A stretch of DNA of 64,000 nt from Ornithodoros turicata (Eukaryota; Arthropoda; Arachnida; Ixodida; Argasidae): NCBI RefSeq assembly GCF_037126465.1, contig NC_088206.1, positions 67,893,687 to 67,957,686 of the forward strand, read 5' to 3'. How positions within the stretch are numbered: the first letter of the stretch is position 1; each line of letters opens with the position of its first letter. Below, piece by piece: positions 46,430 to 56,645 of this stretch. The notes below the pieces were generated by a model that was given only the letters and a program-made list of their open reading frames with translations, was not told the DNA's origin and ran no database searches. The position numbers and the translations under genes are program-made.

Positions 46430-48015
46430 GCACTGCTACTGTTATATCGTTTTCGTTTTTAAAAAAAAAAAAAGAAAACTCGTAATAGCGTACCCTAAAT
46501 AGTTTTTAGTTTTTCATTCGTAATAACCGTCATTTTATTCCATCTGAGTACCAACGAAGCAACTGCGATGCATCTTCACGTGGACAGAGACACAGATATA
46601 GACATGGAGCTAGTCTAGGCGCAAGGGGCCAGTGGTGAGCGTCCTTACCAGAAACTTGAGGATGCATCCTCGTGCGTAGTAGTTTCATTTATGTTTTCAC
46701 CTTTCGTTTCAGTAAAGGGGCAGAATGTGCTTTGTCACTTCCCTCGAAAATTCGACGTATAAGCCTTTCGGGAAAAGTGGGCTCTACACGAGCATTTCGA
46801 CGGCAAGCCACCCCTCGTCAACCGGTCACAGCGAATAGAAGACTGCAGTAAATCCCAGAGAGCTTAGCGTCGCTTTGAACTATGGGAACTTGCTGGGAAA
46901 AGGAGGAAAAGGAGGAGAAGGTCTCCAAACTGTTTCGGTTCCTTCTCTCTGGACCGATTGTCCACGAGGAGTCAAGGTCAGCGAAAACGAAACGTCAAGG
47001 ACAGTTCTCCCCCGCGTATTCCAGTACTCTCCCAGGATGCAACGCGAGCGCATGGAGCACTGGGATTTTCTCAAATCGTCGAACAGTCTAGAACCCAAAC
47101 TTTGCGCACTGCCCCCACGCCCTATAGAAAAAAAGAAGTCATTAAACGTCGAGTAGTGGCTCAATCAGCGACTCGAAAGATGCAAAATATGTCTTATCGC
47201 CCACGACTGTCGTCTGCTCCGATCGTCCTTGTGAACGAAGCGACGGCACAGACACGAACCCTCTATTCGTTGTGTCATCATACAGTTGGAGTTATTACGT
47301 TCCCCGTGACAACACATTGAAAGAGCGGCATTCCCGGCATTCCCGCTTAGTAACCGCCACAGCCAGACCCACTGACACCGCACAACGCCGCTCCGTCGAT
47401 GAACTTAAGCACGTGACTTGAAACCTGTTATTAGATGTGGCTACGTGCACATCAAGAACCGCGACAGTGCAGGTAACTCCTATTCGTCCTTGGTGTAAAA
47501 CAAAAAACAGAAAAAAACGATGTCTATCATATGAAGCATAGATGCTTCATTAAGAGGTCAATGAATTGGACACGGTAATTATACCGCCCCTTTAGATGCG
47601 GCGTGTACGCTGTTGAGAAGATTGGTCGTATATTTTGCAGAATTTGTTGAGCCCCTCGATGACTGGGTTGTAGTTCCGAATATGGGCTACAGGTGTCACC
47701 TATTTTGTGGACAGGAACAACAAGAACCACACCAGCACGTCATTGTCGTCTGATGGCATTCGGGTCTCAAATGACATTACTTACGAAGCTCGTGCTACAC
47801 GTCATTGCCACACGGCCATGGTGTCGTTTGGCACCTTCGCTATCAGAGATCGATAGTGAGATGTATGAATAAGACCACCGCAGACATTATTGACAACGAA
47901 AGATAGCCGAATTTGGAACGTCTTATGTCGTCAAAACTCCGTCTTTGGCGCTGTCTCATAAGGCCGTAATTAAAATAAGTCGTATTAAAAAAGCGAATTC
48001 AGCTGATTGTTTTCC
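46430..48015. other. Intergenic, no gene recognised
   Basis: Overlapping open frames of about 90-120 codons exist on both strands at 46.87-47.38 kb, but they have no recognisable domains and no splice logic. I do not call a gene. Confidence 0.3.
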
Positions 48016-48019
48016 CGCA

Positions 48020-48242
48020 GAAAAAGTCGCACTGGGGGGGAATATGTTTATTAACAAAAAAGAAAAGGCCAGCCAGCCAGAGGCCGGCTTGCTATTCCAA
48101 AAAAAAGGGGGGGGAACGGGAACAAAGAAAAGGAAACGAAAAATAAGAAAGGAAAATGATAAGAAGGACAGAAAAGAAAAGGAGAAGAAAAAGAAGAAAA
48201 CAATAGCAAAAGAAAAAGAAGCCAATTCGTTTTTTCACACCC
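48020..48242 (-). repeat. Dispersed purine/pyrimidine-rich repeat
   Basis: On the minus strand it contains GGAATAGCAAGCCGGCCTCT after a long CTTTT-rich tract and ends in GTTAATAAACATATTCCCCC. Relatives in plus orientation lie at 58840-59020 and 62830-62990. It is likely the terminal part of an interspersed element. Confidence 0.55.
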
Positions 48243-48261
48243 AGAGATAGCGTTGGATGCA

Positions 48262-51075
48262 CCCAGCTGGATGCAGCCAGTGCTGGATGAGCCCTCGGCC
48301 ATCCGCCGCTAACGGACTTTGCCAATTTACCGCCATCGTAACTCATCAAACTCTTCGTCAAATCGTTTGTTTCCATCCACAGCCAGTGCTGGATGAGCCC
48401 TGGTCCAATAGCCGGTAACGAGAGTTTGCCATTTTTTCGCCATCGTGCTCTTCAAACTTTTCGTCAAATCGTTTGTTTCCATCCGCAGCCAGTGCTGGAT
48501 CAGCCCTCGGCCATCCGCCGCTAACGGGACTTTGCCATTTTTTCGCCCATCGTACTCCTCAAACTCTTCGTCAAATCGTTTGTTTCCATCCGCAGCCAGT
48601 GCTGGATGAGCCCTCGGCCAATCGCCGGTAACGGGACTTTGCCATTTTTTCGCCCATCGTACTCCTCAAACTCTTCGTCAAATCGTTTGTTTTCATCCGC
48701 AGCCAGTGCTGGATGAGCCCTCGGCCAATCGCCGGTAACGGGACTTTGCCATTTTTTCGCCCATCGTACTCCTCAAACTCTTCGTCAAATCGTTTGTTTT
48801 CATCCGCAGCCAGTGCTGGATGAGCCCTCGGCCAATCGCCGGTAACGGGACTTTGCCATTTTTTCGCCCATCGTACTCCTCAAACTCTTCGTCAAATCGT
48901 TTGTTTTCATCCGCAGCCAGTGCTGGATGAGCCCTCGGCCAATCGCCGGTAACGGGACTTTGCCATTTTTTCGCCCATCGTACTCCACAAACTCTCCGTC
49001 AAATCGTTTGTTTCCATCCGCAGCCAGTGCTGGATGAGCCCTGGTCCAATAGCCGGTAACGAGAGTTTGCCATTTTTTCGCCCATCGTACTCCACAAACT
49101 CTCCGTCAAATCGTTTGTTTCCATCCGCAGCCAGTGCTGGATGAGCCCTGGTCCAATAGCCGGTAACGAGAGTTTGCCATTTTTTCGCCATCGTGCTCCT
49201 CAAACTCTTCGTCAAATCGTTTGTTTTCATCCGCAGCCAGTGCTGGATGAGCCCTCGGCCAATCGCCGGTAACGGGACTTTGCCATTTTTTCGCCCATCG
49301 TACTCCACAAACTCTCCGTCAAATCGTTTGTTTCCATCCGCAGCCAGTGCTGGATGAGCCCTGGTCCAATAGCCGGTAACGAGAGTTTGCCATTTTTTCG
49401 CCATCGTGCTCTTCAAACTTTTCGTCAAATCGTTTGTTTCCATCCGCAGCCAGTGCTGGATGAGCCCTCGGCCATTCGCCGCTAACGGACTTTGCCAATT
49501 TACCGCCATCGTACTCTTCAAACTCTTCGTCAAATCCTTTGTTTCCATCCACAGCCAGTGCTGGATCAGCCCTCGGCCATTTGCCGGTAACGGGACTTTG
49601 CCATTTTTTCGCCATCGTACTCCTCAAACTCTTCGTCAAATCGTTTGTTTCCATCCACAGTCAGTGCTGGATGAGCCCTGGGCCAATCCGGTAACGAGAG
49701 CTTGCCATTTTTTCGCCACCGTACTCCCCAAACTCTTCGTCAAATCGTTTGTTTCCATCCGCAGCCAGTGCTGGATGAGCCCTCGGCCATCCGCCGCTAA
49801 CGGACTTTGCCAATTTACCGCCATCGTACTCTTCAAACTCTTCGTCAAATCCTTTGTTTCCATCCACAGCCAGTGCTGGATCAGCCCTCGGTCATTTGCC
49901 AGTAACGGGACTTTGCCATTTTTTCGCCCATCGTACTCCTCAAACTCTTCGTCAAATCGTTTGTTTCCATCCGCAGCCAGTGCTGGATGAGCCCTCGGCC
50001 ATTCGCCGCTAACGGACTTTGCCAATTTACCGCCATCGTACTCTTCAAACTCTTCGTCAAATCCTTTGTTTCCATCCACAGCCAGTGCTGGATCAGCCCT
50101 CGGCCATTTGCCGGTAACGGGACTTTGCCATTTTTTCGCCCATCGTACTCCTCAAACTCTTCGTCAAATCGTTTGTTTCCATCCACAGTCAGTGCTGGAT
50201 GAGCCCTGGGCCAATCCGGTAACGAGAGCTTGCCATTTTTTCGCCATCGTACTCCTCAAACTCTTCGTCAAATCGTTTGTTTCCATCCACAGTCAGTGCT
50301 GGATGAGCCCTGGGCCAATCCGGTAACGAGAGCTTGCCATTTTTTCGCCACCGTACTCCCCAAACTCTTCGTCAAATCGTTTGTTTCCATCCGCAGCCAG
50401 TGCTGGATGAGCCCTCGGCCATCCGCCGCTAACGGACTTTGCCAATTTACCGCCATCGTACTCTTCAAACTCTTCGTCAAATCCTTTGTTTCCATCCACA
50501 GCCAGTGCTGGATCAGCCCTCGGCCATTTGCCGGTAACGGGACTTTGCCATTTTTTCGCCCATCGTACTCCTCAAACTCTTCGTCAAATCGTTTGTTTCC
50601 ATCCACAGTCAGTGCTGGATGAGCCCTGGGCCAATCCGGTAACGAGAGCTTGCCATTTTTTCGCCATCGTACTCCTCAAACTCTTCGTCAAATCGTTTGT
50701 TTCCATCCACAGTCAGTGCTGGATGAGCCCTGGGCCAATCCGGTAACGAGAGCTTGCCATTTTTTCGCCACCGTACTCCCCAAACTCTTCGTCAAATCGT
50801 TTGTTTCCATCCGCAGCCAGTGCTGGATGAGCCCTCGGCCATCCGCCGCTAACGGACTTTGCCAATTTACCGCCATCGTACTCTTCAAACTCTTCGTCAA
50901 ATCCTTTGTTTCCATCCACAGCCAGTGCTGGATCAGCCCTCGGTCATTTGCCGGTAACGGGATTTTGCCATTTTTTCGCCCATCGTACTCCTCAAACTCT
51001 TCGTCAAATCGTTTGTTTCCATCCGCAGCCAGTGCTGGATGAGCCCTCGGCCAATCGCCGGTAACGGGACTTTGC
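48262..51075. repeat. Tandem satellite, 105-107 bp monomer, 420-bp higher-order repeat
   Basis: About 27 monomers of the form GCAGCCAGTGCTGGATGAGC...TTTGCCATTTTTTCGCCCAT...CTCTTCGTCAAATCGTTTG. The left half (48.27-49.6 kb) is mainly 107-bp monomers of mixed types. In the right half, four monomers form a 420-bp unit: 50041-50460 and 50461-50880 are identical base for base as printed, and the third copy (from 50881) differs at two places in its first 100 nt. Both array borders carry the same flank, AGAGATAGCGTTGGATGCACC (48243 region and 51092 region). The long reading frames inside, up to 213 codons, arise because the monomer lacks stops; they shift frame in 107-bp units and are not a credible gene. 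Confidence 0.9.
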
Positions 51076-51113
51076 CAATTCGTTTCTTCGCACCGAGAGA
51101 TAGCGTTGGATGC

Positions 51114-51640
51114 ACCGCAGCTCTGCCTCCTCTAGGCACGACGGCAAATCGTTATTCCGCATCCAGCGAGGGTGCTGTCAGTCAACATGAGCTACGCTAG
51201 TAAGGTGGGCTCTGCGTGCTCAATAGGTCGCCTTATATACTATAGTAAAATAAGATGCTTAGAGCTGCATAAGCACTCGAGCGTCATCATACGGGATTTT
51301 ACCGTAAAATCGCTTTGCACCCAGAACATAAACGCGCTGTATGTTCACTAGGGTATTGACGCTCTGTGCGTGTGGCTATATGACTTTTGTTGTACTTTTT
51401 TGTTCTTCACGGCACTGTGCTCTGATATTTGCGTGCAATGTATTAATTGTTATGCCAAGTGCAAGTTTTTCAGTACTAATTCACGTTACAATGTAAGCTT
51501 TGTGTAACTGTATGTCGTTGTACTTTGAATACCCTTTTAGCGTGGGCAAGCGCTGAAGATATGTCGTGCCGACATATCTTCAGCGCTTCATCCATTGCCA
51601 CGTTGCTTATGTCGATACCCAGCTTGCTGATCTGAGATTC
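51114..51640. other. Flank of the satellite, no gene; perfect 41-nt hairpin
   Basis: 51548-51588 is a perfect inverted repeat, AAGCGCTGAAGATATGTCG and its complement, around a 3-nt loop. No coding sequence is seen. Confidence 0.6.
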
Positions 51641-52960
51641 TTATCTCTTGTAATATATAGTTTAATGTAGACAAACTCGATATGGTTTGTATACTAGCAC
51701 CGAAAAACATTCAAATGAATGATAGTGTGACTAACTTCTGCGAGCTATACATATAGTTCAGACTGTAAGATCATCTGGCGCGGGAGCATTTTTTCGAACC
51801 CTGACACCTCTTCTGGCTGGGATACAGAAGCATACGCGATAACTGTTTACCGTATAGCCTTTGTGCCCCGTCCTGGGATAACCACCGACCTTGTGCGCAC
51901 TGACTCATGTAACGAAGATGATCCCAGGAGCGGTCGTGGCAGTTATCTTGTGTACTTACCGTCCATCACGAAATGTGTACCTCTATCGGACTGTAAGACT
52001 CTTTTAGGGATTGGACAGCACAAACATATTGACCATTCCTCGAATATACCGTAATAGCCTTCAACCGTTTTGCTCCGCTGGTAAAGCCACTACACATTTC
52101 AAGCAGAGTGCGTAAACTGTTGAAGAACAATGACACTTCAAATACTGCACAGATAGCGCGATCCGGCCACGTGTAAAAACGGGTCTCGGGTTCTGCGATT
52201 ACCTATGTCGTAAACAAAAATAATTCTAAGTTCAGATCCAAGCAACTTCAAGGTAGACAACAAGAACCCCCCCAGCAGCCAGGGCGCGCGAACAAAAAAA
52301 AAAAGAGAAGACAATAAAATAAAAAAACTAAACAACCAAGAAAGATGATTGTGCAAAGGTAATGCTCCCAGCATTTATATGTGAGGTACATTGTGTACAT
52401 TAATCTGTATACGTTAAATACGAAATGTGTATCTCAAATATCTGAGATAGCTGGTGCATTAGCGGCTGGGAGTTGTGGCGCGCTCCTGTAATCCAGCTAC
52501 TTGGGAGGCCAGGTCTGGAGGACGACCTGAGGTTGGGGTTCATGTCTCACGCCTGCCCATGTTGATCGGGTGTCCGCACTAAGATGGACGTCAACATGGT
52601 GGTCCCGGAGGAGTCCGGAACCACCAGGTTGTGTAAGGAGGGGCGAACCGGCCCAGGGCGGAAACGCAGCAGGTAAAAGTTCCCGCGCCCAGCAGTTGTG
52701 GGATCGCACCCATGAATGGGTATCGTGAGGCAGCCCAGCCAACAAGGCTGAACCTACACCTTTTTATGTTCACTTTGCCTGATATTGTTGGTGAACGTCG
52801 AAGAAGTGATTTTTTAAAGTTCCCTGTGGCATCCATGAATAAATTTCGTACAGGATACGGTGCCATTATTATATCGTATTCGTCGTCATCTTTCTCTTTG
52901 CCATGCGCCAAGTAATCGGAAGAATACAAAACGGAATACATGATCAATTGCTCCTAGCAG
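51640..52960 (+). repeat. Segmental duplication unit 1, carries 7SL copy 1
   Basis: It matches 54770-56460 in order: CTCGATATGGTTTGTATACT and AAAAACATTCAAA at the start, then CGAAATGTGTACCTCTA, CTTTTAGGGATTGGACA, CACATTTCAAGCAGAGTGC, TTAAATACGAAATGT, the 7SL copy, then CATGAATA and TTTCTCTTTGCC. This unit has no hAT insertion and so shows the empty site. Confidence 0.8.
52464..52765 (+). ncRNA. Signal recognition particle (7SL) RNA, copy 1, near full length
   Basis: About 300 nt with all SRP RNA landmarks in order. The Alu domain reads GGCTGGGAGTTGTGGCG with TGTAATCCAGCTACTTGGGA. The SRP19-binding helix 6 tip is GGTGTCCGCACTAAG. Then come ACCACCAGGTTG, AAGGAGGGGCGAACCGGCCC, and the SRP54-binding helix 8 with GGAAACGCAGCAGG and GTTCCCGC. 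It ends in a T5 tract at 52761-52765, a pol III terminator. SRP RNA is the scaffold of the particle that targets secreted proteins to the ER. Of the four copies this is the most intact (paired GGTGGT/ACCACC stem, complete Alu domain), so it is the best candidate for a functional gene. A transcribed paralog elsewhere could still be the main gene. Confidence 0.85.
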
Positions 52961-53214
52961 GTTAATAGTTCTCAGAATGGCCTGGCCATGAGTCCACCCG
53001 TTCCGCGATTACCTAAGTCATGATCCATCCAAGAAAGTCCCAGAGCCCATGGCAAAACCGAAAATTTTATTTCTATATTGTCACAAAGAATTGTACGAAA
53101 GAGACGTATTTTAAATGGGGCTTCTGTATACCTGATACGTACTTACATGTGGTCAGTGTTCTAAATCCGCGTAAATATTAAATACGAAATGTATGTCTAA
53201 AATACCTAAGATAT

Positions 53215-53394
53215 CTGTCCGCACTTACGATGGACGTCAATGTGGAGGTCTTACAGAGTCCTACACCACCAGGTTGCCTAAGGAGGGGTGGAAACGCAGC
53301 AGGAAAAAGTTCCCGCGTCCAGCGGTAGGGCGATCGCACCCGTGAACGGGTAACATGAGGCTATCCAGCCAAAACGGCTGGACCCAGACTTTTT
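53215..53394 (+). ncRNA. 7SL RNA pseudogene, copy 2, Alu domain missing
   Basis: Begins at TGTCCGCACTTACGATGG and continues through CACCAGGTTGCCTAAGGAGG and GGAAACGCAGCAGGAAAAAG to a T5 end. The Alu domain and the CGAACCGGCCC segment are deleted. The upstream flank TTAAATACGAAATGT is shared with copies 1 and 3, so it came from duplication of the locus, not retroposition. Confidence 0.8.
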
Positions 53395-53859
53395 GATCAC
53401 AGTTCGCAAAATATTTCGATCCTGCTTGTGTCCGCTAAAAAAAAGAAAAAAGAAAAGAAGAAATATGTTCGTTATTTCCATGGAAAAGAATTAATTAATT
53501 TCAAGCTGTTTTCTTCCTTCTCTTTGCTTCGTATCAGTCCAATGGGATGGCCACTTTATTGTACCTCGGATTATTATAGCTATATGGAATACCTATAAGG
53601 GATACCTATATGGGATATGTGATTATTATACCTCGACTTTTTCCTGTCTTGGTCATCGCTTGCCTCGATTCCCAATGTGAATAGATGTTATCGCATATCC
53701 CAGTGTATACACCAAGGCTGCCAAATGAGTTTCTAAACAGTCACAAAGGACTGTGCAAAAACGACGTATCTAAAAACGACGTTTACATATCTGGTGCACA
53801 CATCCGGCTCATGTTCCCAGTTCGTGCGAAACACAACAACTGGAGGGGTCACTGGGCTC

Positions 53860-54005
53860 AAGATCGCGGGTTCGATCCCAACCGAGGACGCCAGCCGTAC
53901 GGGGCAGGTAAACATTGCTTCCAACTCCCTGTGTCGAAGATTCGTGGTGCACGTTAACCCAAGGTGGTTGAAATTGCAGTCCACCCTGCAGCATGTCACC
54001 ACGCA
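53860..54005 (+). mobile_element. tRNA-derived SINE, second type
   Basis: GATCGCGGGTTCGATCCCAA is a B box. GTGGTGCACGTTAACCCAAG and GGTGGTTGAAATT follow, an arrangement I recall from tick Ruka-like SINEs. Confidence 0.55.
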
Positions 54006-54009
54006 AATG

Positions 54010-54765
54010 CAGGCTGACTCGCCTTACGTGAAAATACTTTGCCAACTCGTATCGTTATTATTCACATTTGAGTTTATTTAATGAAATGGTTATTGAACAT
54101 ACACATGAAGCACGAGGAAAAAGCTGTTGCTAGCAACAGCTTGACTAGCCTTGCCTAATTTATTTATTAATAAGAATAATACCTCTTTGGAGAACTGTTG
54201 GCAACTACTCATCCGCCAATGATACCTGCGTTCAACATTGAATAACAAGTATATATCCTGCAAATATGCGAAACACGGGCTTCGACAACGAGGCTGAACC
54301 TGTCCCTTTCAGGGACAGGTGGAGGAACATTTTAATGATTTTAATCTTCACTGAACGCATTAAAGTAAAAAAATAGTTCTCCGAACTGTTCTGACAACAA
54401 TGAATAAACTTCGCTAAAAGAGTTTTTCAGAATTATGATATCGTCATCGTCTTCTTTGTTCTCTTTGACACATACTGGTCAGTCGGGACGGGCACTTCTG
54501 GTGTAGTGTCCATCTTTCGGCTTCTCGTCTGACACGGATTTTCCCGGCAAGCCCCAGCGCCCCCTGTACCCCCAGAGAGTCTTTACAGCATTCCCCTCTT
54601 CCTCTGCCCCCACAAAAAAAAATAATAATACCGAATAAAAGGCTTAAAAAAAGCAGAAAAGCCAGCAGATACCAGATATGGCTGTCGCAGGCCCCCGTGT
54701 ACAATTCTAGCACACCCTTCTGGGCTAATACCTGTCTTGAGCCCCGCTTATCTAGGTTCCCAGCA
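54010..54765. other. Intergenic, no gene recognised
   Basis: AT-rich sequence with no supported exon or RNA. Confidence 0.3.
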
Positions 54766-55106
54766 TGCTTATCACATATTATCATCTCGGATTTATATCG
54801 CTTAATGTCGACAAGATCGATATGGTTTATATACTAACAGTGAAAAAAAAAAACATTCAAAATAACAATACTGAAACAAAATTGCGCGAGCACTTTCCGA
54901 ACAGTTCCGATTAAGATCATCTGGTCCAGGAGCATTCTTGCGACCGCTGAAACCTTTTTCGGCTGAGGGACAAATCCATGCGATAACCTTTTGCCCTAGC
55001 CTTCGTGCCCCATCTCGGGACAAGCACCGACCGTGGAAGCACAAAGGAGATTTGAGGTGCACAGTTATGCGCACTTACCGTCCACCTCGAAATGTGTCCT
55101 CTAACG

Positions 55107-55514
55107 CAGTGCTTCCCAAACTTTTGGCGGTAACGGACCCCCGGAAGCGATGAGAATCAATTCGTGAACCCCCACACCGTCACAGTCAGTGCATAACCAG
55201 CAACCTCGTCAACTGCTGCGTGCTTTCGATACAGCTTCAGAAACGATTCCGGACTGGTTTCTTCTTCTTGTTTGTATGTGGATGACGCGGACAAACGTGC
55301 ATTGCAGGACTTTTCTATCAGAAATTAGAAGCTAGCCGTTGAGGCATGCTTGTAGCAATTTTGGAAGTTCTGGGTGTTTGGAAATCGGGAACATGTATGA
55401 GCGCGTGTTTGTGGGGACGAAAATCCTCACTGAAACGTGAGAGACGGTCGCGGACCCCCACGGACACTCTCGCGGACCCCCAGGGGTCCGCGGACCACAC
55501 TTTGGGAAACACTG
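55107..55514. mobile_element. Non-autonomous hAT element, 8-bp target duplication
   Basis: The terminal repeats are CAGTGCTTCCCAAACTTT and the complement AAGTTTGGGAAACACTG type, with CTCTAACG duplicated exactly on both sides (55099-55106 and 55515-55522). At 408 bp it codes for no transposase. The related unit 1 lacks it at the matching position near 51977-51990. Confidence 0.9.
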
Positions 55515-55978
55515 CTCTAACGGACCGTTAGGCCCTTTTAGGGATTGGACAACACAAATGTATTAACCATTCCACGAATATACCGTAACAGCCTGCAATC
55601 ACTTTGCTCCACTAATAAAGCCGCTACACATTTCAGGCAGAGTGCATAAACATGTTCATAGATGAACAGTGACACTTCAAATACTGCATACATACGGCGG
55701 TCCAGATGTACGCGGGACACGGGTTCTGAGATTACCTGCATCGTAATTTTAAAAAAATTAGTCAAATCCAAGCAATTCCAGGGTAGTCAACAAGAATTGC
55801 CACAGCTCCCAGAGCTGGCGAAAACAAAACACTACAAACTCTAAACAATCAAGACGGATTGTGGAAACGAAATGCGCCTTTAATGCAGCATTTACATGTG
55901 TGGTACATAACGTTAATCTTAGCGAACATTAAATACGAAATGTATCCCTCAAATATCTGAAATAGCTGGTGCAATAGC

Positions 55979-56278
55979 GGCTGGGAGTTGTGGCGTGCTC
56001 CTGTAATCCAGCTACTCGGAGGCCAGGTCTAGAGGACAACCTGAGGTTGGGGTCCATGTCTCGTGCCTGCCCATGTTGATCGGGTGTCCGCACTAAGGTG
56101 GACGTCAACATGGAGGTCCCGGAGGAGTCCAGGACCCCCAGGTTGTCTAAGGAGGGGCGAACCGGCCCAGGGCGGAAACGCAGCAGGTAGAAGTTCCCGC
56201 GTCCAGGAGTTGTGGGACCGCACCCGTGAATGGGTAACATGAGGCAGCCCAGCCAACAAGGCTGAACCTAGACCTTTT
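55979..56278 (+). ncRNA. 7SL RNA, copy 3, near full length
   Basis: Same architecture as copy 1: GGCTGGGAGTTGTGGCGTGC, GGTGTCCGCACTAAGGTGG, GGCGAACCGGCCCAGGGCGG, AAACGCAGCAGG, ending in T4 at 56275-56278. The usual ACCACCAGGTTG reads ACCCCCAGGTTG, and the Alu-domain loop reads CTACTCGGAGGCC, one G shorter than in copy 1. These changes and the short terminator suggest it is less likely than copy 1 to be the active gene. Confidence 0.8.
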
Positions 56279-56645
56279 AGTACACCTTGGTGCAAATTGA
56301 AAAACACGCGAGGTCCCTGGCATCCATTATAGCTCACTATACATCCATGAATACGTTTCGTCGATGCCATTATTATGCCGCCGTCGTCATCGTCGTCGTC
56401 TTTCTCTTTGCCTTGTGCCAATCAATCGGGAGAATACAAAATGGAATACCCTCGTTTCATTCTTAACATTAACAGTTATCATAGTGTACCCTTGTAGCAG
56501 CCTTGCCCGGTGCACCGGTCCAGCGATTGCCTAAGTCTCATAATTCATCCAGTCAAGCCCAAAAATTCGAGTAGCACCAGGGTTGCTAGTGGAGATCGCC
56601 TATCTCGCGGCGAGCGTCAAGCAAGACTTTAGACGCCAAGGTAAA

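Larger units (their letters stand above)
54770..56460 (+). repeat. Segmental duplication unit 2, carries 7SL copy 3 and a hAT insertion
   Basis: Colinear with 51640-52960, offset by about 3.1 kb before the hAT insertion and about 3.5 kb after it. Confidence 0.8.

Noticed and set aside
49406..49990. 194-codon frame through the satellite
   Set aside because: Period and frame rotation follow the 105-107 bp monomers, and equal-quality frames exist on the other strand. Explained by the satellite.
48262..51075. CRISPR array
   Set aside because: The units are contiguous tandem monomers of about 105 bp without unique spacers, in a eukaryotic genome.
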